Source of the DNA: Ichthyophis bannanicus
Taxonomy: Eukaryota; Chordata; Amphibia; Gymnophiona; Ichthyophiidae
Length of the DNA: 64,000 nt
Assembly (NCBI GenBank): GCA_033557465.1
Contig: CM066031.1
Coordinates: 1,225,655,312-1,225,719,311, forward strand
Reading direction: 5' to 3'
Shown: one piece after another, positions 22,620 to 33,884 of the stretch
Layout: each line of letters begins with the position of its first letter
Position numbering within the stretch: position 1 is the stretch's first letter
Position numbers and translations under genes: made by a program
The notes under the pieces: model-generated
Databases searched by the model: none
Seen by the model: the letters and a program-made list of their open reading frames with translations, nothing else
What the model was told of the DNA's origin: nothing

Positions 22620-23210
22620 TGTACCCATAAGGTGCCTCAGAGGGCGCTTTATAGGGCGCCCTATAGGTTCCCTTATGGTTACGTCCATATAAGGTGCACT
22701 ATACGTTATCCTGTGGAGCAACTTATAGGGTGCCCTATAGGGGACATTTTAGGGTGCCGTGGCGGACAGTGCACTTTATAATGTGCCCTATGGAATGCCT
22801 TATAGGGTGCCTTATGCGGCACCTTCAATTACGGCACGTGAGGGCCTATTTGCTGGCAGCAATTAATAAAATGCAACTAAAGTGCTGCAGGAAAAAATAT
22901 GTACATTGCAAAGCTGATGCCTCAGCCAGCCTTACATATTAAGCACACTGGGGAGCAAACTCATGACCCCTGTATCAGGGGGGTCAGTGCCTTAACCATT
23001 GTACTACACTGCTGCTCCTCTTTACACGTCAGCGCACCTACTTATGCTTTTCATTCCTTAAACTGCACAGTGCTGCCATCAAAAACATTGCTGTGACCTT
23101 GCGGTACCTCATACGGCACCCTATAAAGCGCCCTATAAGCAACATTCTAGGGTGCCTTGACGGACAGTGCACTTTAAAATGTGCCTTATGGGGCGCCTTA
23201 TGTTAACACG
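22620..23210. repeat. Cluster of short GGTGCC/TATAGGGC palindromic words
   Basis: Repeated words such as GGGCGCCCTATAGG, TATAGGGTGCCCTATAGGGG, GGTGCCTTATGCGGCACC and GCGCCCTATAAG, in two blocks (22620-22835 and 23100-23210) around a tRNA-like unit. Most are self-complementary or nearly so. A related cluster sits in element B at 45480-45665. Confidence 0.75.
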
Positions 23211-23670
23211 CTTTGAGAGTGCGTTTGCTAGTAGTAATAATTGAAATAAAAAATAAAATGCCTCCTAAAGCAAACTTCCCCATAATAGGTAATGCCTTAG
23301 CCAGCCTTCTTCATTGGGCATAGTGGGGGATTGAAGCCATGATCCCTGCACCATTGGTCAGTGTCTTAATCATTGTACTGTGGCTTTGTTCCTGTGCTTG
23401 TGCATCAGCGCGCCGCCTTATGCCGCACAATATTAAAATGCCTCCTAAAGCAATAGCACACCACCTTATGCACATCAGTGTGCCGCCTTATGCCGCCCAA
23501 TATTAAACTGGCTCCTAAAGTAATGCCTCAGCCAGCTGTCTTCATTGGGCACAGTGGGGGATTGAGCCCCTGATCACTGCACCATTGGTTAGTGTCTTAA
23601 CCATTGTACTGTGGTTCTGCTCCTCTACTTGCACATCAGCGTGCCACTTATGCCTCCCGTGCAGCTTTCT
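22861..23670 (-). repeat. Three tandem units, each with a minus-strand tRNA-like module
   Basis: Units near 22861-23050, 23250-23430 and 23500-23670 each contain, in plus-strand order, AATGCCTCAGCCAGC, an AAGCAC/GGGCA(C/T)AGTGGGGGATTGA block, CACCATTGGT(C/T)AGTGTC, AACCATTGTACT and GCTCCT, then a CACATCAGCG block. Read on the minus strand each gives AGTACAATGGTTAAG (A-box-like) and a GGTCATGAG/GGGCTCAATCCC-type B-box. Similarity between units is high by eye. They look like tRNA-derived sequences amplified in tandem within the element. Confidence 0.6.
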
Positions 23671-23722
23671 CATGCGCTAATGTGCGGGGCGCACATGGGC
23701 GCCGCGCACATTAGCGCATGGA
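23671..23722. repeat. 16-bp-arm perfect hairpin
   Basis: CATGCGCTAATGTGCG and CGCACATTAGCGCATG are exact reverse complements around a GC-rich loop, just inside the right terminus of element A. Confidence 0.85.
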
Positions 23723-23869
23723 TAATCCCGGTTTTGCTTTTTTCAGCTAGACACGCCCACTCCTTATATGGCACCCGCATACTAGCGCGGCCCGCACATT
23801 ACCGGGGTTTTAGTAAACATACCCCTAGTGTTAGCTTTAGCAATCATTTATAACCCTTGTGGATAACTC

Positions 23870-24108
23870 CAAAAATTGCCTTTTTAAAAAATATTTATTT
23901 ACGTATAGCATTCCACAACCATAACCTTGATAAAGGTAACAAGATATACAAACATAATCAACACCGCATAAAACAACCACCCATAAAAAGGAAATCAATG
24001 TAAATGAACATCTTACACTAAATCCACCTTTATGAGTTGGTCCAGCTCCAAGCAAGGAAAATAAATGAAAACCAAAACAACAAAAACAAAAAACATCCTG
24101 GTTACTTA
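23870..24108 (-). mobile_element. LINE 3'-end-like AT-rich remnant (L1-like?)
   Basis: T/A-rich start (AAAAAATATTTATTTACG) followed by ATACAAACATAATCAACACC. Resembles in layout 6480-6720 and 44795-44960, which border L1-like ORF1 remnants on the minus strand. Low certainty. Confidence 0.35.
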
Positions 24109-24109
24109 A

Positions 24110-24452
24110 ACACTGGGCCCAATATTCAGTGGTGGTGACTAGCCATTGCTGCTGAAGACTAATCTGGATATTCAATGCTGGGGCCATATCTGGCCACTGA
24201 CATTGAATATCTGCAGTAGCCGCAGACCCTAGAAGCTAACTGGGCAGTGGCGATATTGAGCCACTGCCCAGTTAGCTTCCACGGTAAGTCAGGCCAGTAT
24301 TTGCCGCACCTGACTTTACCCCCAGATCGCTAACCAGGCAGTGGCTCAATATTGCCACTGCCTGGTTAGCGATGGGTGCCACTTACAATGCCCCCGACAT
24401 GCCCTAATGCTAACCACACATAGGATTGGGACATGTAGTGGCAGCACCTGCT
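24110..24452. mobile_element. GATATTCA-type MITE with internal inverted repeats
   Basis: Left end GGGCCCAATATTCAGTGG. Internal inverted pair: AGCTAACTGGGCAGTGGCGA with CCACTGCCCAGTTAGCTTCC. Second pair: GATCGCTAACCAGGCAGTGG with CCACTGCCTGGTTAGCGATG. It ends near GCTGATATTCA at the LINE junction. No coding capacity. Confidence 0.65.
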
Positions 24453-25335
24453 GATATTCATAGAAACATAGAAATATGATGACAGAAAAAGACCACATGG
24501 CCTATCTAGTCTGTCCTTCCATATTAACGACTACAACGGTCCCCTTTTTTTCCTTTAGAGATCCTCTGTGTTTGTCCCATGCTTTTTTGAATTCAGATAC
24601 TGTCCTCATCTCTACCACCTCCACTGGGAGACTATTCCATGGATCCACCACTCTTTCCGTAAAGAAATATTTCTGCATATCACTCCTGAATCTACCCCCT
24701 TTCATACTCATCCCATATCCCCTCGTAGCAGAACTTGCTTTCAATTGAAAGAGGCTCTCCCCCTGTACATTTATGCCATGGAGGTATTTAAACATCACAA
24801 TCATATCACCTCTATCCTGCCTTTCCTCTAAGGTGTACATATTAAGATCCTTCAGTCTGTCCTCATATGCTTTATAATGAAGACCACTAATCATTTTAGT
24901 AGCCACCCTCTGCACCGACTCCATCCTGTTCACATCCTTTTGAAGGTGCGGTCTCCAGAATTGCACACTATACTCCAAATGAGGTCGCACCAAAGACCTA
25001 TACAGAGGCACTATCACCTCCTTTTTTCTGCTAGCCATTCCTCTCCGTATGCACCCAAGCATCCTTCTAGCTTTTGCCGTCGCCTTTTCTACCTGTTTAG
25101 CTACTTTAAGATCATCAGACACAACCACACCGAGGTCCCGCTCTTCTTTAGTGGACAAAAGTATTTCACCCCGTATACTATATTGCTCCCTTGGATTGCT
25201 GCAGCCCAAATGCATGACCTTACATTTTTTAACATTAAATCCCAGCTGCCAAATTCTAGAGCATTCTTCAAGCTTAGCTAGATCCCTCCTCATGTTATCT
25301 ACACCTTCCTGGGTGTCTACTATTAGCAGCACTGC
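24453..25335 (-). pseudogene. CR1-like LINE (family B), 3' ORF2 fragment
   Basis: Minus-strand frame 24502-25443. The LINE part (from about 25330) reads RRDLAKLEECSRIWQLGFNV, VKKCKVMHLGCSN, EERDLGVVVSDDLKVAKQV, VPLYRSLVRPHLEYSVQFW, ATKMISGLHYKAYEDRLKDL and KYFFTERVVDPWNSLPVEVV. This is the C-terminal third of a CR1-type reverse transcriptase (thumb/connection region). The catalytic RT blocks, including motif C, are missing upstream, so it is 5'-truncated. The frame is open to the stop at 24502. The N-terminal 35 or so residues of the frame come from adjacent MITE-like DNA. Best-preserved of the four family-B copies. Confidence 0.85.
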
Positions 25336-25960
25336 CGCTGAATATCCTGCTAGCCGGAATTTACGCAGTTTGCAGCCTTTCACTATCAGGCCCGAAGAAA
25401 ATAACAACAGATAAAGACCATAGGGCCGATCCAGTATGCCCATCTACAGCAACTAGAACTATTATTTAAACAGAGAGAATATATTGTGCAAACGCTCAAT
25501 CCAGATACGCCAAGTTTCACTCATTGGGAGTGCATCAATGCACTTGTAGGTTCTCCCTCTCCCAAACTCTTGGTACTCCCTTTCTCAAGCATTAAAGCCT
25601 CAGTGCCAATACCTGATCCTGGCTACTGCTTTCATGAGAGACAAGCCTAAGAGAAGTTAAACCCTGTAGCCTAATCAGTAGGATGAAATCTGAGCTCACC
25701 TTCCTGTATACTGCCTCCCCCTCTGCATCATCCTTTTCCTCCGTAGCTACAAGTGCAGGTGCTGTGAAATCTCTGCACATACTTTTAGCCACTGAGAGCA
25801 ATTTTCAACCCAGAGAATTTGCCCATATTGCGTTCACTATGTTTCTATCATTTCAGAGACTTTAAAGATAAGCAAATATCGTTTTGATGCTGCTTTTTCC
25901 ATTTGCGAATACCATATTTAGATCTTCCTAGATTTATACCCTGGGTGCGCAATCTGAAAA
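25336..25960. other. Non-coding; LINE tail scrap at 25390-25440
   Basis: 25390-25440 (CAGATAAAGACCATAGGG, CCAGTATGCCCATCT) is a reversed CR1-like 3' tail. The preceding TGCCGCTGAATATCC resembles a GATATTCA MITE end. The rest is unrecognised. Confidence 0.45.
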
Positions 25961-26060
25961 CAATCTCACTCTTTGGGCTACAATCTCACTCTTTGGGCTA
26001 CAATCTCACTCTTTGGGCTTCAATCTCACTCTCTGGAGCAGTGAATCTAACTCTTTGGGA
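25961..26060. repeat. 20-bp tandem repeat
   Basis: The unit CAATCTCACTCTTTGGGCTA starts exactly at 25961, 25981, 26001 and 26021 (the last diverged), with a further diverged unit to 26060. Confidence 0.95.
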
Positions 26061-26289
26061 TGGTTCACTCTTCGCTTTTCTGTCAGTCTCCCACAGACAC
26101 AGCAGACCTCCGGGCTGGAACATTAGCCCTGTGCAATCTCCTTTTTTCAACCAGAAACCGTGTCAGTTGTGAAAGGTCATAAAAGATGTACTTGATATGC
26201 TTAAACTTGACTAAACATTTACAGAGGAAGTTCAAAACATTTCATCCCCAACGATCAAAGCTTCCTGGTGCAGCACCAAACAGATTTTT

Positions 26290-26715
26290 CTGTAGAACTT
26301 ATTTATTTATTTTTAATTTATTTATTTATAGTTTTTTCTATACCGCGCTATTTACCATCAGTGCAGTTCACAGGCAACAAAACTTGTGCAACGGGGCAGA
26401 TCCACTTTGCGCTTACATCAAACAGGGAGTTGAACATGGAACACAGGCGAACTATATACATAATGGAACTATATAGAGGTTGATAACAGTAGGAAAACAT
26501 CAACTAAGCTCTATTCATCGCGAACACGGCATGAGAAACAATGGCGTAAACATTTGCATGTTACAGGCTAATTTGCTGGGACAACAGGGGGGGATTAGCG
26601 GAAGAGGGGAAGAGGGAGGAGTGATCTGTGGTTGGTTATGTAATGTCATCCGAGTTGAGGAAGTACTGAAGAAAGAGGTGATGTTTCAGCTCTTTCCTGA
26701 ACTTGAGACACTCTT
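26290..26715 (-). pseudogene. L2-like LINE 3' fragment
   Basis: Reversed tail (TTATTTATTTATTTTTAATT), then CTATACCGCGCTATTTACC, as in the other L2 tails here. The far end, near 26670-26710, read on minus gives a LKFRKELKHHLF-like block, the C-terminal motif of L2 ORF2 (compare FKKQLKTVLF at 49.1 kb). 5' truncated. Confidence 0.7.
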
Positions 26716-26869
26716 GCTAAATCAGAGAATTCCCAAAATGTATGGCGTAAAACAGAAATTCACTTATTCCAGAAAACAGATGCATAATCCCACTGTGATC
26801 TTGTTCAAAAACAAAGGAGATCAGAAGGCTGTTAAGGTCAAGCTAAGGACAGCTGACCCCACTCCCTAG

Positions 26870-27720
26870 ACCCCTGCCGTTCATCCACAGACATAAAAAC
26901 ATGTCTCCCAACTGGAATGTAATGCATCTTATTTATTAAGGGGATCATGTCAAGTGGGACTTTAAGTATTCTAGCAAATACTTTCTGAATATGTCTATAT
27001 AAAATGACAAAGGAGGCTTGGGAAAGGTCAAAAAGCCCAGCTTCAAAAATTTGGACTGGTTTTCCACATTGTCCAGTTGAAATAAAACAGAATTGAAATC
27101 CAGCTGTTCATCCATATTCTTCTCTAGTCTCATGATCAGAGTCTCTTGAGCTACCATAAGAGAGTCTTGCTTAAGTTCATGTACCTGCTGGATAAAAGTT
27201 CAATATTCTTTGAGACAGCAACATCTTCAAATGCACGATGGATGACCAAATATAGCTAAGCTGACCCACAGCATGTTTGATTAGAATGTCCCTGGGCAAC
27301 TCAGTCTCTCCCCAACAAGCTGGTTCTCAATTCATGGAAAACATTGCAGGTCATTCCATAGTACTGATCTCCTGGCCCAGTATTCCTTCATCCACATTCA
27401 GTAGCGTACCAGCTCCTGAGACTGAGCCACCAACCTACCTGCTGCTGGAAAGTCCTTTCCACTGGCTCCTTGGTGCAGGGTTCCAACTCCTGGAATGGAA
27501 TCTCCAAAAGAAGAGAAGGACTCTGACCTTCTAACTGATGTCTCCTCTTGAATGCTGGACCAGAAGTGTTACTCTGTTGGTGGGGTTCAAAGAAGTCTTG
27601 AGGTACAGCTAGAAGACTGATCCCATGCTGAGCCTGGTATCAGGCACTCTTGCTGTAACTTTAGAAGACTATGGAGGCTTTCATGGACTTTCCCACCCAT
27701 GACCTTCTGTTTAACCAATT
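26870..27720 (-). pseudogene. L1-like LINE ORF1 remnant
   Basis: Minus frame 26945-27157 reads LDNVENQSKFLKLGFLTFPK and then YIDIFRKYLLEYLKS, the coiled-coil exit and start of the RRM of an L1-like ORF1 (compare LEILENSVRAPNLRFV and SPRDMLRKYLYEVL at 7-8.4 kb). The upstream part is degenerate. Confidence 0.6.
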
Positions 27721-27818
27721 GTGGGCAAATCCTCCAAAGTGCAGCTCAAATACATGCATATCAAGCATTCACTAACTTGGCCTCCTCAAAATGTTTATTG
27801 CTTGCTCTTGGAAACTTA

Positions 27819-28160
27819 GAGGATAATTTTATAAAGTCCCCCATAATTAACAGATGTTTTTCTGTGCGTTGTGGCTGGTATAAATGCCCGTGGTGAGATT
27901 TGTCAAGAACATACATAAATTATAGTGTTTTATAATTTACGCATCCACTTGCAAGCTCTATCCATGCTCCACCCAAACTCCTTCCATGCGTTTGCCTACA
28001 GTGAATGTATGTGCCATCGGTCCTGTGCATGCATACATAAAATAGCGACTGATTGAAGTATGAACATAAAGGCCCATTTACTTGTGTAAATTGCTGAAAC
28101 ACTGATTTACGGGAGTTGATGGTACATAACTTTAGATGACTCCTTATAAAATTACCCTCT
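27819..28160. mobile_element. TTTTATAAA-type MITE
   Basis: Left end GAGGATAATTTTATAAAGTC and right end TTATAAAATTACCCTCT are inverted repeats. The flanking bases are TA on both sides (27817-27818, 28161-28162 approximately). The same family as 8645-9110 and 13620-14118 by internal words (AAATAGCGACTGATTGAAGT). Non-coding. Confidence 0.65.
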
Positions 28161-29760
28161 TAGTGGCATTGTAGGTTTTTTAAGTGTGAAACTGCTTATA
28201 AATTCAACTCTAGTAACTTCTGCACGATGGTGTCAGGGAGCTAGAACCAGGGCAATTGCCTGGGTTCCCATGTGTAACGCAGACAGAAGCACAGCTTGCC
28301 TGTGGGATTTTGTGCTCCTAGAGTCCAACATGCCTAACACCGGCCCTGAACTTTGGTAAGAATTTCTCCATAAATCCCCATCAGGGTCTATTATTCTAAT
28401 TCCTTCTGAACTCCCAGGATTCTTGCACTATTTCTACTATTTCTGTTATATAAACTAAATATTTTTTCCTAGATCAGCAGTCTCTTTAGCAATACCTTTT
28501 ATGCATTTAATTTTTCCTTCAAACATATTTGTACAGTTGTCCACTTTGGTGAGTTTTGGTTGAAATTCTTGCAGTTGAGACATTTGTGTTGACATATTTA
28601 CTTAGTGGTGCAGCATAGGTTTCTGGTGCCTGGATACCAAGGCTTGCATCAGTACCTCTCTCCCACATTATCTCCCTCCTCGTGGATTAATCCCAGTGGA
28701 CAGCAGTAAAGTACAGCTTATGGAATGGTTACTTACTCCCACTGCCACTGGTACTCTACTGCTTTCACAGTTTGGTTTAGCTCGTTAATTTATATTCTGC
28801 ATTTTCTGGCCATTAATCACTTCAAAATGGATTGCAATGACAAATTTAAAATTTCACATCTTTACAATTTCATAGCCAACCAAATCTCTGTTGTCCTACC
28901 CCTCCCCCGTCCCCCACATCCTCATTCCCTGCTCTTTCATTAATCTCCATTTCTCAGTTCTTCCCCCAAACTGGGGTCCCAAAGTCTCTTCCAATCCCCA
29001 AGTCCTCATTTCCCCCCAATCCCTGCTCTCTCCCCATTTCTCCTTACTTTCCCCACTTGGCTTTAGTCATCTAATGCCTTCATGTGCCCTTAGCTCAGTC
29101 CCTCATCCAGTTGCTGCCATCTCTCCTTCCCCACTCACACTGCACTGTTCAATGATCAGCACAGTGCTTTATACTACAGAGACCCCCACAGAGTTCCAAC
29201 AACAGAATACCGAATCAAGTGAGTGTAAGCAGAAGAGGAAAGGTGTCAATTCCTAGAAGATTGACTTGGTTAGGACTGAAGACTATAACTGCTGGCATCA
29301 GACCATGGAGGGGGTAGGCTAGAGGCAGGAACGTGATCGTCCAGAAAGCAAATCAGACTTGATGGTAACCCGCAAGCTGGCACCCCTTGCCAAACTAGCT
29401 CTAAAGGACCATGGACACCTTCTCCCTCAACATCAGTACACCACTGTATCTGCTTTTAACTCTTGCATTGTTCCCTAACTAGATGCAAACTTTTAATGGA
29501 TCTGAGCTCGTTCATAATAATTTGTGCAAGTGAAAACTCTATTGTCTTTGGTTTGTGTTGCTTTTTGAGATGAGAGATCTTGCTTTGCTTTTCTAGCTCC
29601 CTCTGATATTGCAGCAAATGCTGCCTTGATTTTGTTTGACTTTCCGGAAAATATAATAAAATAGCTAGAACTTATTTTTGAATATTAACAAAGAAAAGAT
29701 TTTTTATTTTTTTAAATTTATGCAACTATTTAAAATATAAAGTAAGCAATACACTTACAA
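28161..29760. other. No gene; pyrimidine-rich block
   Basis: 28885-29130 is C/T-rich (CCCCTCCCCCGTCCCCCAC and similar). Frames over it are compositional. The rest shows no recognisable coding or RNA gene. Confidence 0.5.
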
Positions 29761-29764
29761 AAGG

Positions 29765-30060
29765 AATGGAGGAGTGGCCTAGTGGTTGGGGCAAGGTACT
29801 TCAGGCCAGAAGGTCAGGGGTTCAAATCCCACTAGAAAACAGCAGCCTTGGGCCAGAAGGACTGGGATTTCTAGTCCCACAGGTGCTCCTTGTGGTCTTG
29901 GGCAAGCTACTTAACCCTCCATAGCCCATGCTCCCTGTAAAATAGTTATCTCCAAGTTATAATGCCCTGTTCAATGTAATTTCAGTTTGTTCAATATAAA
30001 CAACACTGATGCAGAATAGCATGGTATATAAGAGAATATAAATAAAAGAAATGAAATCAA
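29765..30060 (+). mobile_element. tRNA-derived SINE with MIR/L2-like body
   Basis: Head GAGTGGCCTAGTGGTTGGGG (A-box) and GGTCAGGGGTTCAAATCCC (B-box) form a tRNA-like promoter for RNA polymerase III. The body contains CTTGTGGTCTTGGGCAAGC and TACTTAACCCTCCATAGCC, a MIR/CORE-like segment. The tail (GCATGGTATATAAGAGAATA, AAATAAAAG) is L2-like, so mobilisation by L2 is likely. A second copy of the same SINE is in the piggyBac at 52380. Confidence 0.85.
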
Positions 30061-30069
30061 TCAATATTA

Positions 30070-30545
30070 ACCAGAATAAAAAACATCTGCACTTAATTCT
30101 AGATTAATCTGAAATTTGCAGAACTAATGCACAAAGGAGAATTAAAGACAAAAAAGAATATTATGATAAGCTAACTTTTGGTAAGACCAGACCAAATTTT
30201 CTACATGTGATGCTGTTGCTTGCCGAGGGGAAAGGGACCATCGCCTTGTTGGCTTAAAAATGTCATCACTTGGGGGCATCAAAAAAGATTAATCTAGCCC
30301 CATGGATTTTCACAATATGTATAACAAGGATATCTCAATGAAAAGGATGCACGTAACTGTTGCATCTGTGGCCTTGTCAAGAAAAATTGTTTTCTTTCCT
30401 TCTGAGTCAGTTGAAAAACATCTGCAGATATACAAATTCTACAATTACAATTAAGGAAGGAAACATCATGAAACTGAAAGAAATGTTTTAGCAACTATTC
30501 TCTCTGAGGCTAATGCCAACTGTATAATCAACGTTGCAGGTGTGA
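30070..30545 (-). pseudogene. L1-like LINE ORF1 C-terminal remnant (host of later insertions)
   Basis: Minus frame 30294-30494 reads ICISADVFQLTQKERKQFFL and then LRASFSLRYPC: the C-terminal domain of an L1-like ORF1. The upstream part of the same protein type continues at 33885-34097 beyond the inserted L2 (minus strand, KIDNLENIVISKNLQLISFP-like). Confidence 0.6.
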
Positions 30546-30555
30546 CAGCCTCCGT

Positions 30556-33500
30556 ATTTTATTTATTTATTTTATTTAACACTTCTTATATACCGCTCTA
30601 TTTATCATCAGTGCGGTTTACATTGAACATTGAAAACTTGGCCATACATTTTGTCCTACGTTTACATAAAACAGGGATATAACATGGAGTTAACTGGGGA
30701 AAACTATGTACATATGATATTTAGTATACACAAAATAGTATTATGACATGGAGTGAACTGAGGAACTATATACATATGAGAAATCAGTTTAAAGAATATC
30801 AGTTTGAGTCAAACCGGTTTTACAATTAGGGTCAGATAGCAGTATTTTTGTACTCTGCTGGTGAAGATAGTTAAAATGCAGTGACATTATCCTGGGTTAC
30901 GGACTAATTGTAGCTCTGGAGTGTCTTTGTTCACAGGTGACTTAGGTGGATGGGTGTCGGGGGGGGGGGGATCATCTGTCTGTGAAAAGTGTAAGAGGAA
31001 CAGGTGATGTTTAATGGCCTTTCTAAATTGCGTGAGGTCTCTGATTGCCCTTAGGTTAGAAGGGAGTTCGTTCCAATATCAGGGGGCATGGTATGCGAAT
31101 ACTCTGTTGATGGTTGATTGGTTACATTTTATGGATTCGCTTGGTATTACTAGAGTGTTTTCCGCGAGAGCTCTTCTGGATCTGTTGTTGGGGGTGTGAA
31201 TAAGCAGCTCGACAATTGAGGAGGGTGATATTTTGTTGAATGCCTTGAAGGTAATGAGGAGGGTCTTATAAAGGATTCTGGATCTTATTGGGAGCCAGTG
31301 AAGCTCTTTTAATATAGGTGAAATGTGATCCCTCCTGGATGCTCCGCACAGGACACGCGCCGCTGCATTCATGGCCATCTGTAGTGGATTGAGTGTGTTT
31401 TTTGGGAGGCCTTGTAGAATTATATTTGCATAATCAAAATGAGCTGTCACTAGGGCTTGGAAAACAGTTCTGAAGTCGTCAGTTTCCATCATGGGTCTGA
31501 GGTGGCGGAGGGTTTTGATTTTAAAGTAAATAGATTTTACTGTGCGTTTGATGTGATCTTTGAAGTCAAAGTGTTGGTCTAATATCACCCCTAGATAGCG
31601 TATGTTGGATTTGACTGGAAGTTCCGCATCTCTGACTTTTATAGTTACTGGTGGAGAGATATCTTTGTATCGTGTAATAATTAGCACTTCTGTTTTTTTG
31701 AAGTTTATACGTAGGTTCTGTTTGAGAAGCCAATCCGTTATTGCGTCGAAGCATTTGATTAATATTATGAAATCTGGGCATGTGACTGATATAGGTGTAA
31801 ATAACAGCACATCATCAGCATACATGAGGCATGATATGCTGAAGGAGCGTGTTATGTCGGTAATTGGCTGCATATATATGTTGAACAGTAGCGCTGATAA
31901 TGAAGATCCTTGTGGTACTCCCTGTTTTTGTTGGAAGGGTTCTGATGTCTTGTTGCCAATCCGAACTTGCTGCCATCTTCCTTGGAGGTAGGACTTACAC
32001 CAATGCCAAGCGCGGTCATGGATTCCCTTCGCATGTAGTCTCATCAAGAGTTGTTCGTGATCTACTGAGTCGAACGCCGCAGCGATATCGAGAAAGATCA
32101 ATGCAAAGCCTTTTTTGATATTGTCTATCCCATTGGTGATTGTGTTTGTTAATGAGGTTAATAGGGTTTCAACTCCGTGTGACTCTCTGAATCTGTATTG
32201 ACATGGGTCTAACGGGGAGGTTATGTCTATATGCTGTTGAATCTGTCTTTGGGTTGTCTTCTCAAGTATTTTCGCTAAGAAAGGGATACTGGAGATTGGT
32301 CGGTAGGAGTCCACTTTCTTCGGGTCGAGCTGGTGGTTTTTTAGTAATGGACGGATGGATGTTTTTTTGAGTGCATCTGGGAAGACTCCAGTTGTAAATG
32401 ATTGTTTTGCGATGTCAGCAATGATTGGACTTAGCTCTGCGCGCATTGTTCTGATCCAGTGCGCTGGGCACGGGTCGTTTGGAGCAGTCGTGGTGTTGAT
32501 ATTGGCAATTATTTCCTCTATGGTTTTGGCTGAAGGGGGTGAGAGTTTAGTGAGTGGAGGCTGAGTGTGGAGGTTCTGAGAGGATCCTCTAGGTGTAGTG
32601 GTACTTATTTTTATTACCTTGGATTGGATGTAATCAGCATAATCCTGGGGTTGTATACATTCCTTTTGTGGTTGAGGTGATTGATTGGTCAGTGATTTTA
32701 CTAGTTCGAATAAGTCACGGGGCTTATTTAGTGAGCGGTTGAGGAGCTCGGCATGAAATTTTTTCCTTTCTGCCCATGTTGATTCTCTGTGATTTTTCAG
32801 GTGTTCTAAGTACATATTTTGGTTTGCTGTACTGCGGGACTGTCGCCACTTTGACTCCAATTTTCTCAGGTGTAGTAAGGAAGACCATAGATTGGGGGAG
32901 AACCATGGGGCATTTCGCTTCTTGGGGGGACCATTATTATTTGTAGGCTTTTTGTTAATGCTCGGATGTTGGGCATAAGGAGTGAGGGTGTTATTCCAAT
33001 TAGTGAGCATTTCATTGAGGTTGGATGATGGTTTAGACAGAATTGGTAGTACCTGTTGAGTGATCAATTCTCTGTCCAGTTGTTTGAAGCGAGATGGATT
33101 CTCTGGTTCAGATGAATTTAGATTGCAGTCCAGTGTTTGTAACATAGGTATCTGGAATGTTATTAGATTATGATCAGACCAGGGGACAGGGGTGACGGAT
33201 AGTTCCGTTTGACTTGGTTTGCTCATATCTTTTGGTGGGAGAAAGATTAGATCGAGGAGATTTCCTTGTTGATGGGTGGGATCCTTTACGATTTGTTCAT
33301 AGCCTAGGCTGGACATTGCCTCTAGGAAAGTGTTAGATAATTCTCGCTGAGTGGAGGCAAGATTAAAGTCTCCCATCAGCCAGTTTGCTTTGGAGGGATC
33401 TTGCGGATTACAGGCAAGGTCGATCACCTCAGAGAGCTCATCTGATGCCGTGCCAGGTGATCTGTAAATGAGGTTTAAAGTGTTCAGTTTGTTGGTGACT

Positions 33501-33880
33501 GTTAGCATATTTATGTGTTGCGTGCTCTTGGTGAAGATAGTGCGGTATTGTAAAGCAGTTTTTGCTAAGATGAGGACACCACCTCCTCTTCTGTTTTCTC
33601 TGTTGCATGTGAAGATTGAGAAGTTGTGTGGAGTAATTTGATTTAGTATGGCGTTGTCAGTTTCAGATAACCATGTTTCGGTAACCATTAGGATATCTAG
33701 GTTGAGGTTTGCTAGTAGGTCTGTGATAGCTGGCCATTTGTTGCGGGCGGAACGCGCGTTTATGAGGGCGCATTTGAGGGTTTGTTGGTTCTGTTTTTCC
33801 TTAAGTTCTGTTGTTGCTGAGGGTCCAAAAGTATTTGACTTCTCTAGGAAATTAGCTAATTCAAAAATGTTTTCTTTTAG
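30556..33880 (-). mobile_element. L2-like LINE with endonuclease-RT open frame
   Basis: The minus-strand frame is open from a TAG near 33880 to 31079 (about 930 codons); its first ATG is at 33688. Endonuclease motifs: NARSARNKW and TETWLSE at the start, GDFN (residue 106 from that ATG) and SDHNL (171). RT motifs: SYRPISSIPFLAKILEK (461), FLDIAAAFDSVDH (532, motif A), GVPQGSSLSALLFN (590) and YADD (623, motif C). The C-terminus ends in NRVFAYHAP. The frame lacks stops or frameshifts, unlike most neighbours. The first part of the endonuclease and any ORF1 are missing, so the copy is 5'-truncated or the true start is lost. The 3' tail is TATTTATTTATTTTATT-like (reversed) at 30557-30580. It sits inside an L1-like ORF1 remnant. 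Clade call (L2) rests on RT motif wording. Confidence 0.85.
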
Positions 33881-33884
33881 CTAG

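Larger units (their letters stand above)
18782..23825. mobile_element. Large TIR element A (GGGGTATG family), 5.04 kb
   Basis: Left terminus GGGGTATGTTTACTAAACCG. The right terminus is its reverse complement (TTTTAGTAAACATACCCC, ending 23825). Flanks are TTA (left) and TAG (right), so TA is the only common duplicated dinucleotide here; copy B has a clean CAA duplication. Subterminal DNA is GC-rich with alternating palindromic words (GTGCGGGGCGCAC). No frame inside resembles a transposase, so it is non-autonomous. The interior holds tRNA-like modules, a fold-back MITE and palindrome clusters (listed separately). The first 600 bp match element C (62853 on) and a shorter block matches element B. 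G-rich termini plus a 3-bp TSD in copy B suggest PIF/Harbinger; that is inference. Confidence 0.8.

Noticed and set aside
31602..32118. Plus-strand ORFs of 129 and 72 aa
   Set aside because: Antisense shadows of the L2 reverse transcriptase frame.
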